This document shows positions 23,116 through 29,920 of a stretch of DNA of 34,443 nucleotides, in pieces. This DNA is from Longimicrobium sp. (lineage in GTDB: Bacteria > Gemmatimonadota > Gemmatimonadetes > Longimicrobiales > Longimicrobiaceae): contig DASVWD010000101.1 of NCBI GenBank assembly GCA_036389795.1, forward strand, positions 1 to 34,443, given 5' to 3'. Each line of letters opens with the position of its first letter. The first letter of the stretch is position 1. The notes below the pieces were generated by a model that saw nothing but the letters and a program-made list of their open reading frames with translations, did no database searches and was not told the DNA's origin. A program made the position numbers and the translations under genes.

Positions 23116-23724
23116 ATGAACGGCTCGCGCAGGGAGATCCTCGTGCTGCTCTGCGCGGCGAACCGGCGCGTGGGCGAGCTCGCCGACGCGCTGGGGATCA
23201 GCGAGAGCGCGGTCCGCGTGCACCTGCACGCGCTGGAGGTAGATGGCCTGGTGCAGCACGAGACGTTGCGCGGGGGCGTGGGAAAGCCCGCGCACGAGTA
23301 CCGCCTGACGCCCGCGGGGGAAGCGCTCCTCTCGCGGGCGTACCTGCCGTTCCTGCTGCGCGTGCTGGAAGGGGTGCGTTCGCGGCTGGACCCGGAGGAG
23401 ACCGAGCGGCTGCTCCGCGCGGCGGGGAGCGGGCTGGCGCCGCCGGACCGGCCGCGGGGGAGCGCGCGCGCCCGCGCCGAGGAGGCCGTGCGGCTGCTGG
23501 GCGACCTCGGCGGAGCCGGCTACGTGGAGGAAGGAGGGGCCGAGCTGGTGATCCGGGGGCGGTGCTGCCCGCTGGCCGCGATCGTCCCCGAGCACCCGCT
23601 GGCGTGCACGGCGCTTGAGGCGACGCTGACGGAGTTCACCGGCCTTCCCGTGCGCGCCGACTGCGACGTGCGGGGACGTCCGAGCTGCCGCTTCAGGATC
23701 CGCTCGCAACCGACCACCGGCTGA
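23116..23724 (+). CDS. COG2345/SufR-like winged-helix regulator with a C-terminal Cys cluster
   Basis: This 202-residue protein has an N-terminal winged helix (about 5-65: RVGELADALGISESAVRVHL). The C-terminal part has cysteines at 150, 151, 164, 183 and 191 in the pattern RCCPLAA, HPLAC, ADCDVRGRPSCRF, like the Fe-S-binding tail of COG2345/SufR-type regulators. Such proteins sense iron-sulfur status, redox or nitric oxide (family knowledge, not shown here). It is divergent from the PQQ/copper operon across an AT-rich spacer and is the natural candidate for its regulator (inference). The ATG at 23116 is chosen because homology begins at once; the ribosome site is weak and the frame is open further upstream. 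Confidence 0.87.
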   Translation: MNGSRREILVLLCAANRRVGELADALGISESAVRVHLHALEVDGLVQHETLRGGVGKPAHEYRLTPAGEALLSRAYLPFLLRVLEGVRSRLDPEETERLLRAAGSGLAPPDRPRGSARARAEEAVRLLGDLGGAGYVEEGGAELVIRGRCCPLAAIVPEHPLACTALEATLTEFTGLPVRADCDVRGRPSCRFRIRSQPTTG

Positions 23725-23793
23725 CGACGAGCCCGCGGGAGCCTCCCGATCCGGCCGACGCGTCGAGTCGAAGCTCGCGGGCAGCCAATCGAA

Positions 23794-23820
23794 CGGGCCG
23801 GGAGGTCGCCTCCCGGCCCG
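23794..23820. terminator. Perfect 12-bp hairpin between convergent genes
   Basis: The stem 23794-23805 with 23809-23820 and a 3-nt loop lies between the regulator and the ABC permease genes, which converge here. The T-run is weak on both strands. Confidence 0.6.
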
Positions 23821-23826
23821 CGCTTT

Positions 23827-23874
23827 CGCACTTTCGCACTCACGCACTCACGCACTCACGCACTCACGCACTTC
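23827..23874. repeat. Six tandem octamers, four of them exact CGCACTCA
   Basis: Units start at 23827, 23835, 23843, 23851, 23859 and 23867; the middle four are identical and the outer two read CGCACTTT and CGCACTTC. The array stops 2 bp before the stop codon of the permease gene (23877). It is too short and has no spacers, so it is not CRISPR. Confidence 0.9.
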
Positions 23875-23876
23875 TC

Positions 23877-25505
23877 CTACGCCGGCGTGTCCCGCGCCAC
23901 GTCGAACGCGGCGAACGCGCGGCCCACCAGCCAGGTGAGCGGGATGCAGCCGCCCACCATCACCAGCACCCCGGCGGCCAGCCCCGCCGCCCTCGCCCCC
24001 GTCGCCGCGGCCGCAGCCCAGCCCGCCAGCAGCGCCAGCCCCACCAGGAGGCCGACGACGATCAGCTTGAGGAAGAGCGCCAGCATCACCTTTCCCATGA
24101 ACTGCATCCGCTGGTCCTCGCCGGGCACCACGCGGTAGGGCATCAGCAGGAAGAGGCCGTTCTCCACCGCCATGGTGGCCCAGGTGTAGGGCGGGATCGC
24201 CAGCGCCACGGCCAGCAGGAGCGGGCCGACGCTCACCAGCCCCAGCGCCAGCGCGGCCACCACCACCAGGTACTGCATGGCGGAGAACACCAGCGCCACC
24301 GGCAGCACCTGCCCCGCCGCCACCTGCGCGGGCGAGAGCGGCAGCGAGCGCAGCAGCGCCATGCGGTCCAGGTCGCGGCGGAAGTCGAAGGTCACGTGAC
24401 CCGAGAACATCGCCGGCAGGAGCAGGGTGACGACGAGGATCATCGTGAGCCCGCCGCTCCGGTCGCCGCTGTCGCGCGCCGCGAAGAAGATGCTCCCCGC
24501 CCAGAGGGAGCCCACGAAGAGCGGCACCAGCAGCGCCCTGGGGGTGCGCGCCAGCTCGGTGAGCTGCCGCCACGCCAGCGCCCCCGCGCCGCCCAGCCCG
24601 CCCAGCCGGGGGACGCGGATCCGCAGCCGCGACGGCCGCGCCCCGGCGTGGATCCCGCCGCCGGAGCGCATCCGCTGCAGCCGCTCGTGCCGCCGGCGGC
24701 TCACGGCCAGCGAGCGCTCCAGGTACGCCACGTCCACTGCCAGGACCAGGACGACCACCGCGGCGATCACCCCCAGGGAGGCGGCCGCCCACGGCAGCGC
24801 CTGGGCCCACCCTGCGGCGGCGAACAGCTCCGCGAACGGGCGCGCGGGGAGCGAGGCGGCGCGCAGCACGGGCGTCTCCGACAGCGCCCGCAGCCGCTGC
24901 CCCGGCGTGGCGCCCGACCCCGCGCCCGCCAGCCCGGCCAGGGCGCCGGCCAGGGCGAGCGCGAGCACAGCCCAGCGCACGGGCCTGCGCGCCCGCGGGG
25001 GCACCCACCCGTCCGCCGCCGTGGCCGCGAGCGCCAGCGCCTGCGCGGCCACGTAGATGAAGGCGAACCCCAGCACCGTGGCGGCCACCGCGGCTCCCCA
25101 GTGGCGCGCGTGGCGCAGCAGGAAGAGCGACACCCAGAGCGCGGAGAAGAGCTGCACGTCGAGCCGCGCCAGCAGGTTGTACAGCAGCAGTTCGCGCCGC
25201 CCGACCGGCGCCGGGAAGAGGAAGTCCACCTCCGAGGGGGTGAAGTAGAGCGCGCGGCCGCTCATGGCCGAGACCACCGCCAGCAGCATCAGCATCGGCG
25301 GCGCGTACGCCACCACCGCGCCACGCGGGGCGGGGAGCGCCGCCCCCAGCGAGAGCGACCAGAACTGCAGCGCCGCGATCCCCACCATGAACACCACCGC
25401 GGCGATCATCGCGACGGCGCCCTTCACCGTGCGCATGCGCCGCAGCCCCTGCCGCAGCTTCCCCCTCAGCCCGCGGCGCAGCAGGAAGGCGAGCCCGGAG
25501 TTCAC
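23877..25505 (-). CDS. ABC exporter permease
   Basis: This 542-residue protein has about ten to twelve membrane helices in two halves, with a charged cytoplasmic segment between them (about 275-330: VSRRRHERLQRMRSGGG). It resembles the putative ABC exporter permeases that accompany EcsA-like ATPases; short conserved pieces include FTPSEVDFLFPAPVGRRELL and FDFRRDLDRMALLRSLPLSP. The GTG at 25505 overlaps the ATPase stop codon (GTGA), so the two are translated together. The C-terminus lies directly against an octamer repeat. The substrate is unknown; EcsB-type permeases are linked to peptide and protease control in other bacteria (family knowledge by analogy only). Confidence 0.87.
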   Translation of the reverse strand: MNSGLAFLLRRGLRGKLRQGLRRMRTVKGAVAMIAAVVFMVGIAALQFWSLSLGAALPAPRGAVVAYAPPMLMLLAVVSAMSGRALYFTPSEVDFLFPAPVGRRELLLYNLLARLDVQLFSALWVSLFLLRHARHWGAAVAATVLGFAFIYVAAQALALAATAADGWVPPRARRPVRWAVLALALAGALAGLAGAGSGATPGQRLRALSETPVLRAASLPARPFAELFAAAGWAQALPWAAASLGVIAAVVVLVLAVDVAYLERSLAVSRRRHERLQRMRSGGGIHAGARPSRLRIRVPRLGGLGGAGALAWRQLTELARTPRALLVPLFVGSLWAGSIFFAARDSGDRSGGLTMILVVTLLLPAMFSGHVTFDFRRDLDRMALLRSLPLSPAQVAAGQVLPVALVFSAMQYLVVVAALALGLVSVGPLLLAVALAIPPYTWATMAVENGLFLLMPYRVVPGEDQRMQFMGKVMLALFLKLIVVGLLVGLALLAGWAAAAATGARAAGLAAGVLVMVGGCIPLTWLVGRAFAAFDVARDTPA

Positions 25506-26290
25506 GGCGCGGCGACCGGCGGGGACGCGCCCGGCCCCTCGGTGAGGCGGAAGAACAGCTCCTCCAGCGAGGCGCTGTCCTCCCACCCGAAGGCGGCGCG
25601 CATCTCGCCGGTGCTGCCGTGGAAGAGGAGCCGCCCCTGCCGCAGCACCAGGAAGGTGCCGCACAGGCCCTCGATCTGCCCCAGCAGGTGGGAGCTGAGC
25701 ACCACGGCCGCGCCCGCGGCGGCCCGGCGGCGCAGCGTGTCGTACAGGGTGCGGATGCCGCGCGGGTCCAGCCCGGTGAGCGGCTCGTCCAGCAGCAGCA
25801 CCGCCGGGTCGTGCAGGAGCGCGCAGGCCACGGCCACCTTCTGCCGCATCCCGCGCGACAGCTCGTCGGCCAGGGAGTCGCGGCGCTCCGCCATCTCCAG
25901 CTCGTCCAGCAGCGCCGCGGCCGGGCGGCGCCAGTCGGCCACGCCGTAGACTCGCGCGGTGAACTCCAGGTGCTCCCACACGGTGAGCGAGTTGAAGAGG
26001 TGCGGCTCGTCGGGGACCAGCGCCAGGCGCCGCCTGGCCTCCCGGCCCTCGCGCACCACGTCGCGCCCGGCCACGCGGATCGCCCCCGCGCCGGGCGGGT
26101 GGATGCCGGCGATCGCGCGCAGCGTCGTCGTCTTCCCGGCCCCGTTCGGCCCCACCAGCCCCGCGATCTCGCCGCCGCGCACCGCGAAGCTCAGCCGGTC
26201 CACCGCCACGAAGCCGTCGTAGCTCTTGGAGAAGCCGTCCACCTCCAGCGCGGGCGGCCCCTCGCTCCGCGTCACGCCGATGTCCGTCAC
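25502..26290 (-). CDS. EcsA-like ABC transporter ATPase
   Basis: This 262-residue protein has all ATPase motifs: Walker A GPNGAGKT (47-54), signature LSRGMRQK, Walker B LLLDEP, and the switch His in VLSSHLL. At the Q-loop the sequence reads LVPDEPHLFNSLTVWEHLEF: Asp replaces the usual Gln, as Glu does in EcsA proteins, and the EHLEFTARVYG stretch also points to EcsA. The GTG at 26290 overlaps the M28 peptidase stop (GTGA), and its own stop overlaps the permease start, so peptidase, ATPase and permease form one coupled operon. Together the last two would make an ABC-2-like exporter. Confidence 0.92.
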   Translation of the reverse strand: MTDIGVTRSEGPPALEVDGFSKSYDGFVAVDRLSFAVRGGEIAGLVGPNGAGKTTTLRAIAGIHPPGAGAIRVAGRDVVREGREARRRLALVPDEPHLFNSLTVWEHLEFTARVYGVADWRRPAAALLDELEMAERRDSLADELSRGMRQKVAVACALLHDPAVLLLDEPLTGLDPRGIRTLYDTLRRRAAAGAAVVLSSHLLGQIEGLCGTFLVLRQGRLLFHGSTGEMRAAFGWEDSASLEELFFRLTEGPGASPPVAAP

Positions 26291-27363
26291 TGCCGCGCCG
26301 GGGGCTGGGGGCGCCCGCCCGGCTTCCACACGGGCGCCGGCCCGTCGGCCAGGAGGCGGGCGGCGCGCACGGCGGCCCCGATCACCGCCGTCACGTGCGC
26401 GTAGTCGATCCGGTCCGGCTCGTCGTCGGGGGTGTGGTAGTCGGAGTGCATGTTGTAGGTGGAGAGCGTGTGCGCCGGGATCCCCCGGTACGCGAAGGCG
26501 ATGTTGTCGCTGCGCAGGAAGAACTGCATGTCGGGGCGCGGGTCGGCCCGGATCGGCACCCCCGCCGCCGCCAGCGCGTCGCCCATGGTCGAGCGCTCGT
26601 AGCCGGTGAGCCACGCCCGCCCCGGGCCGCCGACCAGCGGGTCGGGCCGGCCGATCATCTCGATCTCCAGGTTGGCGGCCGTGCGCTCCAGCGGGAACAC
26701 CGGGTGCGCGATGTACCAGTAGGTCCCCAGCAGCCCCACCTCCTCGCCCGTGGTCAGCAGGAAGACCACCGTGCGCTTCGGCCGGGGGCCGCGCGCCATC
26801 GCACGGGCGACCTCCAGCACCGTCACCACCCCGGTGGCGTCGTCGTCGGCCCCGTTGTAGACGGAGTCGCCGTCCACCGCGCGGCCGATCCCCAGGTGGT
26901 CGTAGTGCGCGTCGATCAGCACCGCCTGCTCCGCGAGCGCCGGGTCGCTCCCGCGCACGACGCCGACGACGTTCAACCCGACCGCCCGCTCCGCCGGCGG
27001 GACGCCCAGCGTGTCGGCCCACGCGCCCAGCACCCTCATCCGCGGCCGCCCCTCGCGCGTGGAGACGGCGATCGGCAGGCGCTGGAAGTAGCCGTCCTCG
27101 CCCGCGGGCTCGATCCCGAACTCCCGCAGCTTCCCGGCGATGTAGCGCGCCGCCCGCCACATCCCGGGCGAGCCGGTGAAGCGCCCCTCCATCGAGTCCG
27201 CCGCGAGCGCGTACAGCCCGGCGCGCACGTCCTCCAGGCGAACGCCGGCGGAGCCGTTGCCCGGAGACGGCCCGGACCCCGGCGCGGGCGGAGCGCCGCA
27301 GGCGGCGAGCAGCGCGGCGCCCAGGAGTGCGGCGCGGGGGGAGAGGGGCGGGCGAGGGCGCAT
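26287..27363 (-). CDS. M28-family zinc peptidase lipoprotein
   Basis: This 358-residue protein has a lipobox (LLAAC, Cys22) and an M28 aminopeptidase-like catalytic domain. The metal and catalytic residues are visible: His153 and Asp155 (DAHYDHLG), Asp173 (NGADDDATG), Glu207/Glu208 (TGEEVGLLG), Glu235 (EIEMIG) in the place of the usual Asp, and His310 (HSDYHTPDDE). It should act on peptides at the cell envelope. No clear ribosome site precedes the ATG at 27363. The peptidase gene leads an operon with an ABC exporter through GTGA overlaps, an arrangement that suggests peptide processing joined to transport (inference). Confidence 0.92.
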   Translation of the reverse strand: MRPRPPLSPRAALLGAALLAACGAPPAPGSGPSPGNGSAGVRLEDVRAGLYALAADSMEGRFTGSPGMWRAARYIAGKLREFGIEPAGEDGYFQRLPIAVSTREGRPRMRVLGAWADTLGVPPAERAVGLNVVGVVRGSDPALAEQAVLIDAHYDHLGIGRAVDGDSVYNGADDDATGVVTVLEVARAMARGPRPKRTVVFLLTTGEEVGLLGTYWYIAHPVFPLERTAANLEIEMIGRPDPLVGGPGRAWLTGYERSTMGDALAAAGVPIRADPRPDMQFFLRSDNIAFAYRGIPAHTLSTYNMHSDYHTPDDEPDRIDYAHVTAVIGAAVRAARLLADGPAPVWKPGGRPQPPARQ

Positions 27364-27578
27364 CGGGACCCGGGGACGCGGGACGGGGATCGGGGAGCAT
27401 CGGGGCCGGAGAGGCGGAATATGCCTGGCGTCCGGGACGCGGGCAACGCGCGGCGGCCGGGGCTATTGCCTAAACCCGCGGGACGATGAGAATTAGAAGA
27501 TGAAACCCGGAGGGCGGGCGGCGCGTACCAGAGCGCCGGGAAGGACCGCTCGTGAGACCATCTGAGGAGTGACAGCCA

Positions 27579-27857
27579 ATGTTCGCAACGATCGCCATGC
27601 TGGTCGCCGGTGCCGCGGCCATCTTCGGGTTCATCCAGGCGCGCAGCTTCACCCGGCGCAAGCTGCAGTTCGTGGACGCGGCGCAGAGCCCGGCGTTCCC
27701 GTGGATCATCGGCGGCGCCGCGATGCTGCTGGCCCTGCCGGTCGTCGCGCTCCTGCCGATCGTGGGCGGCGGCACGGCGCTGCTCTTCGGGCTGGGCGTG
27801 GCGGGCGGCGTGCTGGCCGGCAAGCAGGACATCGTGCGCCGGCGCCTGAACCCGTAA
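27579..27857 (+). CDS. Small hydrophobic membrane protein, unknown
   Basis: This 92-residue protein has three hydrophobic stretches (about 1-20, 40-60 and 62-82), with a basic segment (QARSFTRRKLQF) between the first two and a basic tail (GKQDIVRRRLNP). I do not recognise a family. GAGGAG precedes the ATG at a good distance. A large hairpin (27880-27919) follows the stop. It stands alone between the divergent peptidase operon and the convergent LiaF-like gene. Confidence 0.65.
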   Translation: MFATIAMLVAGAAAIFGFIQARSFTRRKLQFVDAAQSPAFPWIIGGAAMLLALPVVALLPIVGGGTALLFGLGVAGGVLAGKQDIVRRRLNP

Positions 27858-27879
27858 TCTCGATTCTCCGAAACGACTT

Positions 27880-27919
27880 CGCGATCCGGGAGCGCACCCT
27901 GCAGCGCTCCCGGATCGCG
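27880..27919 (+). terminator. 15-bp perfect hairpin after the small membrane gene
   Basis: The arms 27880-27894 and 27905-27919 pair fully around a 10-nt loop, 23 bp after the stop codon at 27857. No T-run follows, so it is a putative terminator. Confidence 0.55.
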
Positions 27920-27969
27920 TCGCGTCCATCCCTCGAATCGACCTTACGAGGGGTGGGTTTTAGCGGTTG

Positions 27970-28022
27970 AAGCCTCGCGCAGTTTGCGAGGCTTTCTGCC
28001 GTTGCCGCGGCTTCAGCCGCCC
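27970..28022. repeat. Dispersed hairpin module, copy C (complete)
   Basis: A 9-bp stem AAGCCTCGC/GCGAGGCTT (27970-27978 with 27986-27994, 7-nt loop) is followed by TCTGCCGTTGCC and a 5-bp GCGGC/GCCGC stem with a TTCA loop (28007-28020). The right part matches 9185-9224 almost base for base. It touches the stop codon of the LiaF-like gene (28024). Confidence 0.75.
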
Positions 28023-28023
28023 T

Positions 28024-28698
28024 TCACCGTCCCCGCTCCAGGCGGCGCTGCTCGCGGCGCTCGGCGCGCTCCAGGCGCTCGCGGCGGCGGGCGTCGCCGG
28101 GCTTCTCGCCCTCGTAGCGCACCTGCACCTCCACCCCGCCCATCATCGCGAAGCCGCCGATCCTGAGCACGGGCGCGCCGGGCTCCGAGGCGGGCGCGGC
28201 GGTGCCCGCCTGCCCGAAGCCGCCCATGATGGCCAGCCCGTTCAGGTCGACGTGCACCCCGGGCGGCACCACGATCTCCACCCCGCCCATCAGCACGAAG
28301 CAGTTGACCTCGGTCACCCCGGGCCCGAACCGCGCCTGGCGGAAGTCCAGCTCCGCCCCGCCCATCACCGCCACCACGAACAGCTTTTCCGGCGGCGTCC
28401 ACACCCCCTTGCGCTCGGCGCCGCCCATGAAGGCGGCCACCACCTGCCGCTCGGGCACGTAGTCGGCGCGCGTCACGCTCCCGGCGGCGGCGGGCGCGCC
28501 GGCCGGGGCGGGCTCGGCGGGGAGGTCCGCCACCAGCGCGCTCAGCTCGGCCAGCGAGGTGGCCTGGTACGCCTTCGTCAGCCGCTCCTCCAGCCCGCGG
28601 TCGTCCAGGTTCTCGACGGCGTAGTGCTGGACGAGCTGGTCGACGATGCGCTGCCGCGTCTGGTCCAGCGGCACGGGGCGAAGCGTCGGATCGCTCAT
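28024..28698 (-). CDS. DUF1707 / LiaF-like C-terminal domain protein
   Basis: This 224-residue protein has a helical N-terminal domain (about 10-60: RIVDQLVQHYAVENLDDRGL, LSALVADLP) matching DUF1707, a Pro/Ala linker (about 62-75), and a beta-rich domain with recurring MGG segments (AAFMGGAERKG, VAVMGGAELDF, FVLMGGVEIVVP, AIMGGFG), the signature of LiaF/YvqF-type 'cell wall-active antibiotics response' domains. The tail is strongly basic (RRRERLERAERREQRRLERG). LiaF proteins respond to envelope stress in other bacteria; whether this one does is inference. There are no membrane helices, unlike classical LiaF. The ATG at 28698 is chosen by the N-terminal domain; the ribosome site is weak. Confidence 0.88.
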   Translation of the reverse strand: MSDPTLRPVPLDQTRQRIVDQLVQHYAVENLDDRGLEERLTKAYQATSLAELSALVADLPAEPAPAGAPAAAGSVTRADYVPERQVVAAFMGGAERKGVWTPPEKLFVVAVMGGAELDFRQARFGPGVTEVNCFVLMGGVEIVVPPGVHVDLNGLAIMGGFGQAGTAAPASEPGAPVLRIGGFAMMGGVEVQVRYEGEKPGDARRRERLERAERREQRRLERGR

Positions 28699-28817
28699 GG
28701 CGGGCTGTGTAGACGGATCGCGGGCGGCGCAGGTTTCATCCTCCCCGAACGTAGCCCTGCCCTTCTCGCGGGGCAAGCAATCTCGCGTCGTCGCCGGCTC
28801 TCTCGCCCGCGCCCGGT

Positions 28818-28838
28818 ACTGGGCACTGGGCACTGGGC
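28818..28838. repeat. Three tandem ACTGGGC heptamers
   Basis: Units start at 28818, 28825 and 28832. The same heptamer builds the large inverted repeat at 6525-6600. The array sits about 10 bp before copy 2 of the 57-bp-core element. Confidence 0.8.
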
Positions 28839-28849
28839 ACTGTGGTTTG

Positions 28850-29015
28850 GGCATGTCCCTCCGCTGCGCTCCGGGCCGGGCTGCGCGCGCCGTAGGGCAC
28901 GATACGACCGTGCCCAACGGCGCCGGGCCCGCGTCGGCCGAAACTGCCCGGCCGCCACGGTCCCGGCCCTGTCGGGCGCGCATCCCTCATGCGGAACTGC
29001 ATGGGGACAGGGAAC
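28850..29015. repeat. Dispersed intergenic element with a 57-bp core, copy 2
   Basis: Bases 28873-28929 are identical to 17647-17703. The left flank GGGCATGTCCC and right end GGGGACAGGGAACAG also match copy 1, while the middle differs. Together with the heptamer array, a hairpin at 29073-29098 and a 7-bp tandem array at 29178-29212 it fills the 579-bp gap 28699-29277, which holds no gene that I can support. Confidence 0.8.
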
Positions 29016-29072
29016 AGGTTACAAGGGACAGCCAGCGACCACTCCCAACTCCGCACCGAAGGCGTAAAGTCC

Positions 29073-29098
29073 ACCCTCTCCCGAAGTTGGGAGAGGGT
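29073..29098. repeat. Hairpin ACCCTCTCCC/GGGAGAGGGT
   Basis: A 10-bp perfect stem (29073-29082 with 29089-29098) has a GAAGTT loop. It is probably another dispersed palindromic repeat, since no gene ends here. Confidence 0.6.
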
Positions 29099-29177
29099 TG
29101 CCGCTCTAAGGCGGCGGGTGAGGGCCCCCCGCGGCCGCACCGGCGCCCGCCGTCCCGCGCCAATCCCACCCCGCTCC

Positions 29178-29212
29178 CGCACTTCGCACTTCGCACCTCG
29201 CACTTCGCACTT
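29178..29212. repeat. Five tandem 7-bp CGCACTT units
   Basis: Units start at 29178, 29185, 29192, 29199 and 29206; the third reads CGCACCT. This is a 7-bp variant of the octamer family and lies 65 bp before the small lipoprotein gene. Confidence 0.85.
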
Positions 29213-29277
29213 CCCCCACCCTCCGGCATGCCCGTTGCGCACTCCCCGGCCACACCACTTCGGCAAGGAGGCTGCGG

Positions 29278-29499
29278 ATGCGAGTGACGAGAAGCCTGGC
29301 CGCGCTGGCGCTCGCCGGCGCGCTGGCGGTGGCGGGGTGCCGCGTGAACGTGGAGGACAAGGACAACAACAACGTCCCCGAGGACGTGGACGTGTCGGTC
29401 GACGACAGCGCCAAGATCGACCTCCCCGACGTGGACGTCTCCACCGACACCCAGACGATCAGGGTCCCCGACATCGACGTGACGCCGGACTCGAACTGA
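29278..29499 (+). CDS. Small acidic repeat lipoprotein, unknown
   Basis: This 73-residue protein has a lipoprotein signal (LAVAGC, Cys21). The mature part is almost all Asp, Val and polar residues in a loose repeat: EDVDVSVDDSAKIDLPDVDV, then STDTQTIRVPDIDVTPDSN. I do not recognise a family. The spacing of Asp and Val suggests an extended beta or metal-binding surface (inference). AAGGAGG precedes the ATG at 8 nt, and a textbook terminator follows 22 bp after the stop, so this is a well-supported single-gene transcript despite its size. Confidence 0.85.
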   Translation: MRVTRSLAALALAGALAVAGCRVNVEDKDNNNVPEDVDVSVDDSAKIDLPDVDVSTDTQTIRVPDIDVTPDSN

Positions 29500-29521
29500 G
29501 CGTCAGGTTCCCCGGTCTTCC

Positions 29522-29556
29522 CCCGGCCGCGGCGGACGACCGCGGCCGGGTTTTTT
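29522..29556 (+). terminator. Rho-independent terminator of the acidic lipoprotein gene
   Basis: An 11-bp perfect stem (29522-29532 with 29540-29550) and a 7-nt loop are followed by TTTTTT (29551-29556). Confidence 0.92.
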
Positions 29557-29670
29557 CGCGTCAACGCTGGAGATTTTCACCCGGCGCGGGGGTTGCGACT
29601 GGCGCGGGGGCGCGGCGCGGGGTTATATCTCACCCATACCACCCATATCGCCACGCCCGACCGCTCGCGG

Positions 29671-29892
29671 ATGGACAACCGCTCCCTGGGGCTTGTCGTC
29701 GTTGCGCTCGGCGCCGCCGTCGTCGTCGCCGGCCTGCTGATCATGGCCGGCGGGCTCGGCTGGTTCGGGCGCCTCCCCGGCGACGTGCGCGTGCAGAGCG
29801 GCGGCGTGCGCGTCTACTTCCCGATCGTGTCCATGCTGCTCGTCTCCGTCGTCCTGAGCCTGCTGGTGGCCCTGGTCCGCCGCTTCCTCTAG
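29671..29892 (+). CDS. DUF2905 small membrane protein
   Basis: This 73-residue protein has two membrane helices (about 5-28 and 50-72) joined by GWFGRLPGDVRVQSGGVRVY, the loop typical of DUF2905 proteins (GRLPGDI, then a beta hairpin and FP). The function of the family is unknown. The ATG at 29671 gives the standard family length; the open frame extends upstream to 29593 but adds nothing recognisable. The ribosome site is weak, and a TTATAT box lies about 45 bp upstream (29623-29628). It ends 28 bp before the 5-oxoprolinase gene and may be co-transcribed with it. Confidence 0.85.
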   Translation: MDNRSLGLVVVALGAAVVVAGLLIMAGGLGWFGRLPGDVRVQSGGVRVYFPIVSMLLVSVVLSLLVALVRRFL

Positions 29893-29920
29893 CCACGTCA
29901 CCCGCTCCCCCGTCACGCGC

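Noticed and set aside
23827-23874. CRISPR-like repeat array
   Set aside because: The 8-bp units are contiguous, with no spacers and no cas genes nearby; it is a simple tandem repeat.
28699-28983. N-terminal extension of the LiaF-like protein
   Set aside because: The extension is made of the heptamer array and the 57-bp-core element; the DUF1707 domain starts just after the ATG at 28698.
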